Assembly (NCBI GenBank): GCA_963678445.1
Contig: OY782877.1
Span: forward strand, 2,790,001 to 2,854,000
Direction: 5' to 3'
Length of the DNA stretch: 64,000 nt
Source: G963678445 sp963678445
Lineage (GTDB): Bacteria; Hydrogenedentota; Hydrogenedentia; Hydrogenedentales; G963678445
The number at the start of each line of letters is the position of its first letter. The stretch's first letter is position 1. A model generated the notes under the pieces. It was not told the DNA's origin and made no database searches. It saw nothing but the letters and a program-made list of their open reading frames with translations. This document shows positions 53,001 to 61,700 of the stretch, piece after piece. A program made the translations under genes and the position numbers.

Positions 53001-53447
53001 GTGCTGAGTATTAGCCCAAAACCAGGGACGACGGTGGAGTTTGATGCGGCGGCACTAGATAAGACGACAGAAGTGCAGATTATTGTAAAGAATACCGGTG
53101 ATGCACCATTGTCCGGACGCCTAAGCCTGGTTGACGGTACGGTGATGCGTATTATCGGCGATCCGGCCTTTCGCCTGATGCCAGAGGCAGAAAAGGAAAT
53201 CACACTGCAGTTCACCCCCACCGCACGCGCCGTGTATACCGATGTGCTTTACATTAGCGCAGGCACGGAAACAACCACGCTTTACCTCCTGGGAAAAGGC
53301 TCCTATCTGCCTTTCCTGTCCTGTTCTGCCGCGGTTGGCACATCCTCTCCGTATAGCGGCTGGGGAGATTTCCTCTTACTGATTCTACTGTTGACGCTCT
53401 TGCTCGGGTATACACGTAGCTACAAAAAAGGAGTATCGCCGCATTAA
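50097..53447 (+). CDS. Surface protein with three Ig-like domains, EGE stalk and C-terminal anchor
   Basis: 1116 residues; GTG 50097 with AGGAG at 9 bases. The signal peptide is AMAMLLVVLGVGSAMA. Three Ig/I-set domains lie at about 205-465, each with the YQWYRDD / GxYRCEV type Trp-Cys pattern (VTYQWYRDDMPIG, HYVWTRDGVVVG, PTYQWYKDGHPVG). An alpha-helical domain follows (about 480-850), with a repeated PYPGGAP motif near 865-885. A Glu-Gly stalk (about 923-964) precedes a beta domain typical of ASH/choice-of-anchor regions (NTGDAPLSG). The end reads SCSAAVGTSS, GD, hydrophobic helix (LLLILLLTLLLGY), TRSYKK, like the anchor of the cohesin-like protein. Role: probably adhesion or surface display. 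Confidence 0.85.
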   Translation: MNRSQLELCWAMAMLLVVLGVGSAMAAEIDTEEIFVHVLRAEAPGVSPDVVDRDEDGIADRAQFRLLDAVLNGDAAPHHALVLTTYTFNQVKVTQTISVDVLTCALWQVQYGFSCSDYINYAAAQFTMGGQSSLDQMLAWLQGQGVTLGTEGYNDAMGAYFQADADLDGDGFSNLAEYEASCQDIDTYVTAAMDPAVTPETLPACPQEGFAITEQPQGALKYAGNSHTFHIAVRDAVGEVTYQWYRDDMPIGGSMDTLRLQALLPGDSGVYRCEVQDTENTLVSDSVELVVATHMRIVSDVLSAQVLVGGTHTFSVDVLGGLTPLHYVWTRDGVVVGEDAPALTISEATLADAGKYRCLVSDQFEVLASSEGVLEVLEPLSFEQQPEDAVGRSGESHTFAVTVAGGDGAPTYQWYKDGHPVGENMPTLVLSPLTENTAGTYWCVVSNALESVESAHAVLTVVLSCYADAPDCECTPVSIDAQLESSLGQLYGISLIDLDTDTADTDENSIMDGAHARFLDYVLLHPELPIHCCVQKAYHHNVQAANQIADQVPGIYFSTLIARGVFVNTTAGLATIGEKATLDILLGSVDMLPGFPVIAPDVFDRSAAPWLAYNGDADRDGVSNAGEFNAVRKAGGNFEQFIQAALDFNQRLDGGGCEPCAGAFRPILLVGGRWAADAYVSEIYEAVLRDYNFPQYKMIGSLTTMSLPTAISWSEDNGGQQERLSYMLESFPTVEAVHMIFGAEDVIELAMDKNLNSLSDSDLQARLTEIQGAIASIVDYIQSLRNDIPIVLAGLDYLDPALIKAHYPKYDLKSTAQSRFNYAMTVLGEKIREIANNRDNCYYVHNWGVLQYRLGNPPHWEVGGVPYPGGAPGYSPYPGGAPDFPSPSAAYKNADGWVPTDDAAYWIFENAVTEYYQYWLVPGEVEGEEEGEVEGAQEGEEEGEDEGEVEGEDEGEEEGEEEGEVPVGVLSISPKPGTTVEFDAAALDKTTEVQIIVKNTGDAPLSGRLSLVDGTVMRIIGDPAFRLMPEAEKEITLQFTPTARAVYTDVLYISAGTETTTLYLLGKGSYLPFLSCSAAVGTSSPYSGWGDFLLLILLLTLLLGYTRSYKKGVSPH

Positions 53448-53478
53448 TTAAAATTGCGACGTATATAATAGATAAAAT

Positions 53479-53520
53479 ACTTGCGGGAAGTTTTCCAAAT
53501 AGAGGAAACTTCCCGCAAGT
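53479..53520. terminator. Terminator between the Ig-domain gene and rhaA
   Basis: ACTTGCGGGAAGTTTTCC pairs with GGAAACTTCCCGCAAGT (17 bp, one bulge) around a 7-base loop. It serves convergent genes. Confidence 0.75.
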
Positions 53521-53547
53521 TTCATATACTGTGCAACACGATACCTA

Positions 53548-54831
53548 TCAGGTGCGGTTGGTAAGCACCTGTGCCTCGTAAGTCTTAATGTCGTTAAGCC
53601 ATGCAGAGCCCGCAGGTACGCTTTGACGATGACAGTGGTAATCCCATACGGCGCTGAAGGGCAAGGTTTTCAGATCTTCCAACAACGCCAAGCGGGATGT
53701 GTAATCCATGTCCGCCTCAAGCGTACGCAGGGTGTCCGTCGGTTCAAGCAACGCGATCAATAACGCTTTTAACATGGCGCGTGTACCCGTGACCCACGCA
53801 GCAATGCGGTTGATGCTGGCGTCGAAGAAATCAAGGCCGATATGCGTGCGTTGCAGATGCCCTTCATGGCGCACCAGCTCCTCGGCGATAGCGCGCAAAT
53901 CATCATTAAGGATTACTACATGATCGCTATCCCAACGCACACCGCGGCTGACATGAAGCAAAATTTCCGGCACGTACATGAGCGCCGACGAGATTTTATC
54001 GGCGATGCCCTCTGTCGGGTGGAAATGGCCCGCGTCCAGACACAACAGTTTTTTTCGCGAAATGGCGTAGCCCATGTAAAATTCATGCGAGCCGACCACA
54101 TAGCTTTCCGAACCGATACCAAAGAGTTTACATTCGACAGCATCAAGCTGGTACTGCGGATTCATAACTTCCTCAAAAACGGCATCCAGTGATTCCTGCA
54201 AACGTTTTCGCGGCGCCAGACGATCCACCGGGGTATCTTTCATTCCATCGGGAATCCAAATATTCATCACGCTGGGGCTACCCAGATTGCGTCCCATCGT
54301 TTCCGCAATGCGGCGGCAAGCGCGGCAATGCTCGATCCAAAACTGACGAATGCCGGGATCGGCGCTGGACAGTGTAAAACCACTCTCCGCCATCGGGTGG
54401 GCAAAACAAGTAGGATTGAAATCCATCCCCAGTTTTTGCGACTTGGCCCAATCGATCCAGCGGGAAAAATGCTCCGGTTCAAGCGCATCCCGGTCAACAC
54501 GCTTACCATCGGTCTCTGCATAGCACGCATGCAGGTTAAAGCGATGACGCCCTGGAATCAGATGCAACGCCTCCTCGGCATCCCGGCGTAACTCATCAGC
54601 CGTGCGCGGTTTACCGGGATAATTTCCCGTGGCCTGAATGCCGCCGCCATCCGTCGCTTCCACATGCTCAAACCCACCGACATCATCGCCCTGCCAACAA
54701 TGCAGTGAAACGGGGATATTTTCAAGCTGCCCAAGCACCACCTCCGTATCAACGCCATAGGCGGCATAGACTTCTCGCGCCTGCGCATAGTTTTTTTCGA
54801 TCTGGCTGTCTGAAAGTACGGGAAATTTCAT
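53548..54831 (-). CDS. rhaA: L-rhamnose isomerase
   Basis: Converts L-rhamnose to L-rhamnulose, the first step of rhamnose catabolism, in the cytoplasm. It is 427 residues, the normal length, ATG 54831 with AGAGGA at 7 bases. Signatures include SLHCWQGDDVGGFE, GMDFNPTCFAHP, MNIWIPDGMKD and the metal site regions CLDAGHFHPTE and RWDSDHVVILND. No rhaB, rhaD or regulator is adjacent, so the rest of the pathway must lie elsewhere. The divergent neighbour is a hybrid histidine kinase, but nothing ties it to rhamnose. Confidence 0.96.
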   Translation of the reverse strand: MKFPVLSDSQIEKNYAQAREVYAAYGVDTEVVLGQLENIPVSLHCWQGDDVGGFEHVEATDGGGIQATGNYPGKPRTADELRRDAEEALHLIPGRHRFNLHACYAETDGKRVDRDALEPEHFSRWIDWAKSQKLGMDFNPTCFAHPMAESGFTLSSADPGIRQFWIEHCRACRRIAETMGRNLGSPSVMNIWIPDGMKDTPVDRLAPRKRLQESLDAVFEEVMNPQYQLDAVECKLFGIGSESYVVGSHEFYMGYAISRKKLLCLDAGHFHPTEGIADKISSALMYVPEILLHVSRGVRWDSDHVVILNDDLRAIAEELVRHEGHLQRTHIGLDFFDASINRIAAWVTGTRAMLKALLIALLEPTDTLRTLEADMDYTSRLALLEDLKTLPFSAVWDYHCHRQSVPAGSAWLNDIKTYEAQVLTNRT

Positions 54832-55118
54832 AAAACATCCTCTCTATAACGCCTCATTGCATTACTGGATTATATGCACCGGAAAACGCAAAAATAGTAA
54901 CCACCTCTTTTTCAGGTGACGCTTTGCTTACGAGAACGCATTATACCCAAGATAGCCCTGCTAGAATCAAAAAGCATGTTGCAACCGGAAAGTATTATCG
55001 CAGAAAAAATGCATTTTACTTGACATAGTATGCATGGGTATAGATGATAGTTCTATGGGGAGCCGTTTAGGACAGGAAGTCTAAACGCAAAAGGATAAAA
55101 TTAAGGAGCCGTACCTGC

Positions 55119-57386
55119 ATGGTTGCACGCGCTGCGGAGTTGCTTGCGGAGTATTTGGAGTCCCGACAAGCGGAAGTATGTGAACTTATATTACAGGCAT
55201 TGACACCGCGCTACGCGGAACGGATACGTCCGTTTGTTCAGGAATGGTTGAAAAGTCAGTTTGATATCATTCATGGTCGCTCGGATCGAACAAATGAGTG
55301 GGTGGCGTTGCTTACAGAAGAGATCCGTGCGGTGGGCGGGGGAGTGGACGATACCCTTGAACAGGTACGGATTTTCCGCGATGTTTTTATCCAGTTTTTT
55401 TCAGGCAACGTAGCAGGGGTAGATGATGCTGCCTTGTACAGGCATGTTCTGGATGTTACGGATCGCTATTTTAAGCATATAACCTCCTATGCGGCTCAAT
55501 TAACGCGAGAGACGCTGATGGCGGAACGCCGCCGCCAGCGTACCATGGTCGAATCGTTGGACACCCCCTTCCTCACCTTAAACACAGATGGCATTATCGA
55601 TTTGGTTAACAGTGGCTTTGCCAAACAAATCGGTATTCCGCAAGATCACCTGCCCGGCCGCGAGCTGGCCTGGCATTGCGACCAAGATACCGCTAATGAA
55701 ATCCAACGCATACTACGCCAAAAGCGCTCCATGGGGGCGCGTGTCTTTGAAGGACACCTACTGACCGCAAAAGGCGAAAAAGTCCCCTCCCTTTTTTCCG
55801 TGCAACCCATGTTTGACTCCCTGGGACGTCGTGACGGCTCCGCCGTTTCAGTAACCCCAATGGTGGATGACCCCCGTTTAAGCAGCGGTGAATTACTGCG
55901 TTATTTTGCAGAAAACATACTGTCTGTCATTCCGCTACCTGTCCAGGTGATGGATCGATCACGGAACATTGTTTATCAAAATCCAGCCTGTCAAAATTTG
56001 CACCTGACCTGTGGCGAGGAAGCGCTCCCCTATTGTTGCCGCCTGACCGCCGTACGTAGCCGGACAGCACCCTGTGTCTGTGAAAAGGCATTTACCACTG
56101 GCGAGATGGGCGAATACGAGTTTTTCTGTGAAGAGGACACCGGTGGTGGACGCTGGTTCTCAGTGTACCTGCTGCCGCTACGTGAACCGGGGGGCAAAAT
56201 TGTCCAGGTGGCCTGCGGACTGCGGGACATTACCAAGCGCCGTGAGTTGCGTAAAAGTCTGGAAAAACAAATCCTGGAACAACAACACTCATCTGTCGTT
56301 TCACAAGTCGCCGTGAGTGTCGCCCATCAGCTACGCAATCCCCTGGGCGTTATGATCGGATTTGCCGAAATGATGGCGCAGGGCCTACCCCAGGATGAAA
56401 TGGGTAACGCGCTGGATAAAATGCTGCGTAACGGTCTGCGTTGCAAGGAAATTGTGGAAAACCTGTTGGAGTTCGGACAGGGTTTCCCCGACGAACGTGT
56501 GCCTTCTGATTTGTTGACGCTTATCGATGAGTTAGTCAAACCCATGCTACCCGGTTCAAAGTGCAACCGCGTAGTCTGGCGAGCACCCGATGGTCCCGTA
56601 TACGTCGAATGCGTGCCCCACCAGTTAGCGCAAGTGATCGTAAACCTCTTAGACAATGCACTGCGCGTAGCTACTCAGGTGATATGCGAGGTGCGTGAAG
56701 AACAGGAAAAGATTTACCTTTCCGTATGCGACGATGGACCTGGCGTGCCCGAGAAATTGCGGGAACGCATCTTTCAACCCTTCTTTACCACACAAAAAAA
56801 AGAAGGCGCCGTGGGACTAGGCCTCAGTTTATCCCAAGCCGTTATACGCGAATACGGCGGCGATTTACTCCTGGAAGATACCCCTGGCATCAGCGAAAGC
56901 GGAGCGCGGTTTACTTTACATCTACCCATCGCCACTCCGGATGAGAAGATACTGGTAGCCCCCGCGCCGCCCCGCAAGAAAAATCGCAGCGCTCGGTATA
57001 TACTCGTTGTGGATGACGAGCTGGACCTGCTCGAAATGCTGGCAATGATTCTGGAGTTGCGGGGATATATAGTCGATACGACCGGTACAGGTGCCGAGGC
57101 GATAGAACTGCTCAAGCGCAACGCATATGACGCAGCCGTTCTCGACGTGCAACTACCGGGTGATCTGGGCGGGCCACAACTCTACGAATACATCTCAAAA
57201 ACCAAACCCCTTTTGGCCAAGCACGTCCTCTTCATCACCGCCGATACCATGAACTACGCCACACGCCGTTTTTTGGATAGCGCACAATGCCCCTCCATGG
57301 AAAAACCATTTCTCGTCTACGATTTTGTGGCACAGGTTGGACAACTTTTCGACAGTGAAAAGTCAGCCCCCACCGAAAACACCTAA
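55119..57386 (+). CDS. PAS-domain hybrid histidine kinase with receiver domain
   Basis: 755 residues, no membrane segment, so cytoplasmic. ATG 55119 follows AAGGAG at about 10 bases. Residues 1-130 form a helical sensor-like domain; two PAS domains follow (FLTLNTDGIIDLVNSGFAKQ; IPLPVQVMDRSRNIVYQNPA). The phospho-acceptor is His403 in SVAHQLRNPLGVMIGFAEM. N, G1 and G2 boxes are NLLDNALR, DDGPGVPEKL and GAVGLGLSLS. The C-terminal receiver has VVDDELD, Asp676 in AVLDVQLPG and Lys729 in SMEKPF. No separate response regulator or output gene is adjacent. The TAA stop lies in the terminal CTAA of a dispersed repeat. Confidence 0.92.
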   Translation: MVARAAELLAEYLESRQAEVCELILQALTPRYAERIRPFVQEWLKSQFDIIHGRSDRTNEWVALLTEEIRAVGGGVDDTLEQVRIFRDVFIQFFSGNVAGVDDAALYRHVLDVTDRYFKHITSYAAQLTRETLMAERRRQRTMVESLDTPFLTLNTDGIIDLVNSGFAKQIGIPQDHLPGRELAWHCDQDTANEIQRILRQKRSMGARVFEGHLLTAKGEKVPSLFSVQPMFDSLGRRDGSAVSVTPMVDDPRLSSGELLRYFAENILSVIPLPVQVMDRSRNIVYQNPACQNLHLTCGEEALPYCCRLTAVRSRTAPCVCEKAFTTGEMGEYEFFCEEDTGGGRWFSVYLLPLREPGGKIVQVACGLRDITKRRELRKSLEKQILEQQHSSVVSQVAVSVAHQLRNPLGVMIGFAEMMAQGLPQDEMGNALDKMLRNGLRCKEIVENLLEFGQGFPDERVPSDLLTLIDELVKPMLPGSKCNRVVWRAPDGPVYVECVPHQLAQVIVNLLDNALRVATQVICEVREEQEKIYLSVCDDGPGVPEKLRERIFQPFFTTQKKEGAVGLGLSLSQAVIREYGGDLLLEDTPGISESGARFTLHLPIATPDEKILVAPAPPRKKNRSARYILVVDDELDLLEMLAMILELRGYIVDTTGTGAEAIELLKRNAYDAAVLDVQLPGDLGGPQLYEYISKTKPLLAKHVLFITADTMNYATRRFLDSAQCPSMEKPFLVYDFVAQVGQLFDSEKSAPTENT

Positions 57387-57482
57387 AGGTGGCCAGGGAC
57401 ACACCCAGGATATATGCTCCTCGCCATCCCTGACCACAGCAAAAATACTGTTTTTATGACATCTTTTCAGATTTAAGTAATC
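57383..57482 (+). repeat. Dispersed ~104-bp repeat, copy 10
   Basis: Begins CTAAAGGTGGCCAGGGACACACC, then CTCCTCGCCATCCCTGACC and GTTTTTATGACATCTTTTCAG, ending ATTTAAGTAA. Its first TAA is the stop codon of the kinase gene. Confidence 0.82.
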
Positions 57483-57513
57483 AAGGTGGTCCAGCATAGC
57501 ACCGGACCACCTT
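57483..57513. terminator. Hairpin between the kinase and chbG-like genes
   Basis: AAGGTGGTCC (57483-57492) pairs with GGACCACCTT (57504-57513). The arm sequence repeats the GGTCC end of the dispersed repeat family, so it may derive from a second, truncated copy. Confidence 0.55.
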
Positions 57514-57555
57514 AAGAAAAGTCACTTAAAAATACGTTAGTTTCGCGTGCAACGA

Positions 57556-58464
57556 TTAGCCAACGCTCTTGCGACGCTCACCCAGTTCACGCCATGTCGT
57601 CAGGATGATATTTTCCTCCTCCAGCACCTTCTTGAAGCGCGGGTCCTGCATGACCTGCAAATCACCCAAGCGGCTGGGACCAGAATCACTGATAGCAGGG
57701 AAAGCGTCCGACGGATCCGTTGAATGCACAATAATCTGCGTCAGGCCCGGTTGCATACGACGAATCACATCCGAGTACGCATCCAATTTTTCTTCCAGCG
57801 GCACATCATAACCCGTGAGATGGCAATCATCCAAAACCGGCAGCCTCGCATCCCAAACGCTCTGCGCCACCATACCAATCATCTCCACCGGCGCACCCTC
57901 AGGGATTGCATTCGTCTCATGCATATACTGCAAATGCCCCCCCGGCAAAAACACGGGAATCTGGTTTTCAACACCTACCTGAATATACTTCTGCAAATAC
58001 TCTGCCGAGCCAAAGACCGTACCCATGTGCGTATCCAGATGCGTAGGACGCAGCCCATACGTCAGAAAACGATCCAACTGCGCACGAATCTCCGTTTCCA
58101 CCTCATCCGCCGAAGCATGCTCCACAACAAACGGCACATCCTTCCAGAAGCACCCCTCCTCATCCACCAGCCCCGGCACCTGACTCTTACCCGCAACCGG
58201 ACCCCAACGATAGCCTTCCCACTCCGAAGTCAACGTTACATGCAGGCCCACATCCTTTTCCGGATGCGCCTTCCAATACTGCACATACTCACTCACCCAC
58301 GAACACGGCATCATCAGACTGCACGACGTCGCCAGGCCCTCATCCATTGCCTTAATAGTGCCCATATTCGAAGAATGCGACATGCCCGCATCATCCACAT
58401 GAAATACCACGACCCGATCCTTAGGGCCCCATCCGAGACGTTCCGCAAAAGTTTGCTCACTCAC
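57556..58464 (-). CDS. ChbG/YdjC-type carbohydrate deacetylase
   Basis: About 302 residues. I chose GTG 58464 (SEQTFAERL), 8 bases after GGAGG; the longer GTG at 58479 would place that site inside the gene. YdjC-fold motifs: VVVFHVDDAGMSHSSNMG (metal-binding Asp-Asp), VGLHVTLTSEW, HLDTHMGTVFG and the C-terminal TQIIVHSTDPSD. ChbG removes acetyl groups from chito-oligosaccharides. The substrate here could be another N-acetyl sugar. A dispersed repeat copy ends 17 bases upstream of the start. Confidence 0.85.
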   Translation of the reverse strand: MSEQTFAERLGWGPKDRVVVFHVDDAGMSHSSNMGTIKAMDEGLATSCSLMMPCSWVSEYVQYWKAHPEKDVGLHVTLTSEWEGYRWGPVAGKSQVPGLVDEEGCFWKDVPFVVEHASADEVETEIRAQLDRFLTYGLRPTHLDTHMGTVFGSAEYLQKYIQVGVENQIPVFLPGGHLQYMHETNAIPEGAPVEMIGMVAQSVWDARLPVLDDCHLTGYDVPLEEKLDAYSDVIRRMQPGLTQIIVHSTDPSDAFPAISDSGPSRLGDLQVMQDPRFKKVLEEENIILTTWRELGERRKSVG

Positions 58465-58480
58465 AACAATATCCTCCACA

Positions 58481-58584
58481 TTAGTGACTTAGCTCTGAAG
58501 AGTTCTCATAAAAAAACGAAATTTTACAATGTTCAGGGACGGCGAGAACCATAGCTCTTGCTTGCGGTCGCTGGACCGCCTTAG
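58481..58584 (-). repeat. Dispersed ~104-bp repeat, copy 11 (intact)
   Basis: TTAG at both ends (58481-58484 and 58581-58584). CTCATAAAAAAACGAAATTT, TTCAGGGACGGCGAGAACC and the hairpin GCGGTC-GCTG-GACCGC are all present. It lies directly upstream of the chbG-like gene. Confidence 0.88.
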
Positions 58585-58719
58585 GTGTATAAAATAGGCC
58601 CCAGCGCGTTCCCCCCGCACACGTCAAACACGCTGAGTATGCCAGACTGGCCGTCAGGAAACAAAATCACCCTTTTACACAAGCAAGTCATGTAAATATT
58701 CCATTTATGACGCGGGCTA

Positions 58720-61700
58720 TTAAAGTCTGGCGAAACCAACAATTTCCATCAGTTTGCTGTAGCTATTAACGACATCATATTTGACATTTGTTGACTCTGC
58801 TTTACGGTTGATTTTATCGAAAAACTTTCGTGCACATTCGATCTTTGTCTTTTCAATCTCACGGAGTTCCATACTAGACATAGAGCCTTTGGTTTCAGCA
58901 ACAAAGTAAATATGTTTGACACAGCCTTCTTTAAACGCGATGGCCCAGTCGGGGCTGTAGTTGCCGACCGGGGTAGGAATCGAAAACCCTTTCGGCAATT
59001 TGGCGTACACAACCACTTCTGAGCTGGTATCAAGCTCTTGCACAAAAGCACGCTCTGTCTTGGAGTCCGTTATGACATAATCATAAATATGGCGTTTGAG
59101 CGGTTCACCAGCTTTGCTGAAATCCTGTTTGCTTTGTCCATCGGTAAAGATATCAATATCATGCCTCTCGGTTACAGGGTCATAACTCAGGTGCTCGATA
59201 ATAACGGTCGCTTTTTGCTCTTGGATCAAACGTGTCGCCTCGGAAATAAAATTTTCCGGATTGATTCTAAACTGAGAAAATACCGTTTTTTCAACGCCAG
59301 ATAAAACATAGCCAACCGTTTTTCTGGTCAACTGCGTAGCACTAGCAATTTTACCGATTAAATCGTATTTTACGACCGAATGAATCGAGTGTGTATTATA
59401 TTCAGTGGAAACGTCCGTTACCTTAAAACCCTCCCCCGATTTTATCTGGTCATAGCTTATTTTATTTGTCTGCTCACCGTATTGAACGGTGTATTGGAGG
59501 GGACGGACCCGCAGTTCAGTATTGAGTGTCTGGATGCATTTTTGAGTCAGTTCAGCGCTGTCAAAATGGACACTATAAGCGGCTTTTCGGTTGATTCGAT
59601 TCCAAAGCTCTTTGAATTCCCTTTTTTCAAAATTGGCATTTAAGCGATTCGTCTTTGCTCCACGATCATTTTCAATCTGTGGCAGCTTGGCATCGCTGTA
59701 GACGCTTTCGATTAACTGAAATACCTGTTCCTTGTATGGTTGCAAATCCTCGGGAAGGTCCGCAAGCGCTCCATTCGTCACAGTGTCATGAAATTTTCGT
59801 GCAATGTTTTTCTTGCGATCCACATAGCCATTTTGAATAAGGTAAAACTCGATGCCCTCCGCCATGTCTTGCGTTACTTCAACAGACCCTCCTGATGTCT
59901 GAATGAGTTTCCCCCTGAAATATGTTGAATCCGCCACACGCGGTCGTTCAGAGAGGGACTCGCTGATATCCTTCTGCAATGCAGCAACGAAATCCTTGTA
60001 ACTTTCACTGGCAATCACAGTCAGTACATTGGTTTGATGTACGGTTGCCGGCTCATCCTGCCGCTCTCCAAGCTGGTTAACAGCGATACGAAGACCTCGA
60101 CCAACTTCCTGCCTGCGCGAGATAGTATTGTCGCTGTGTTTCAAGGTGCAGATAACAAAGACATTCGGATTATCCCATCCTTCACGTAGAGCCGAGTGGG
60201 AAAAAATAAAGCGGGTTGGTTCTTCAAAAGAGAGAAGACGCTCTTTGTCCTTCAGAATCAGGTCATAGGCGCTTTGGTCTGTGCTTTCGACACGCTCGCT
60301 TTTTGCCTCCTTCAGCGAATCAACCATCTTGCCTTTCTTATCGATGGAAAAATAACCATTATGTGTGCGTTCAGCCGAAATGTTATCTAGATACTTTTTA
60401 TATCCTTCATGCAGCAACAGATTCTGTCCAAATTCATTCAACGCATAGGCGTATTCCTCTTCAAATATCCGGGCATATTCACCGCCTTCCTCGCCGGCAT
60501 TGGAGTAAACCCGGTACTTGGCGACTTCGTCAATGAAGAATAAAGTCAGCACCTTGATTCCCTGATGAAAAAGAAGCTGCTCCTTTTCAAAATGCGCCTT
60601 AATAGCCTCGCGTATCTGAATCCGTCTCAATGTCGTTTCATTCACATCCCCAGTTGCTTCACCAGCCTGCAACTGATGGCCATTGGTAAACTCGACAGTA
60701 TCCGTAATGGCATTAATATCTGCAACAACAAAGCCCTTATATTGATCCAGTTCACCTGAAAGGGCATAGAGATTGTCGCCTTTCTTAAACTTTCGCAGTA
60801 TCCGCTTGATTCCACTCTTCTGTTTGATTTCGATCTCAATTCGGGCAACGGGAGCTTGCTTAGACACTTCGATGGATTCAAGATAAAGATAAGCATTCGT
60901 ACCCGAAAGCCCCTTTACCGAAACACCGCGGACGGCGATCTTCTTTACCAGTTTTTGATTATAGGCATCCAGCGCATCCAGCCGGTGAACCTTGTTGTGC
61001 AGGGTTTTGTGCGTGGCGGAATAGCGAAGAACAAACAGCGGATTGAATTCCCTGAGAGAATCCAGTGTTTTAGCGCCCTCCATTTTCTGCGGTTCGTCCA
61101 AAATGAGGATTGGTCGATTAGCCTTGATCACATCAATAGGCCGCCGACTCTGAAAATCATCAAGCTCCTCATAGATGCGGCGATTATCCTTACCCCGTGC
61201 ATTAAACGCCTGCACATTGATAACCATAATATTGATACCGGCATCCGAAGAAAAACTCTCAATATTATGGAGCTGCTTCGAGTTATAGATGAAAAACTTG
61301 GCCTTCTTACTATAGCTCTCCTGAAAATGCTCCGCCGTTATTTCCAGCGATTTATAAACCCCCTCACGAATAGCAATGCTGGGCGTCACGATGATGAATT
61401 TCGTCCAGCCAAACCGCCTGTTCATCTCAAAAATAGTCTTGATATAGCAATAAGTTTTCCCCGTGCCCGTTTCCATTTCCACATCAAGATGATAAGCGGC
61501 AATCTTCAATGCCTTTTGGGTGTACCCTTTATCAATAGTCCATTCATTTTTTTTCAGCGTCTTAAACGCATCGACGGATTGGCTCTGGGGAAGATGCTGC
61601 TCGCGCTGAATTCTCTGTATGTTCTCAAGAATCTGCTGTTCCGAGAGCACAATATCCCCATTCTTAAAGCCAGACGCATCAAAAAGGGGACGCTGTGAAT

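Noticed and set aside
57724..58554. 276-codon plus-strand ORF opposite the chbG-like gene
   Set aside because: Shadow frame, rich in Arg, His and Ile; it runs into the repeat copy.
60856..61698. 280-codon plus-strand ORF opposite res
   Set aside because: Shadow of the Res helicase domain.
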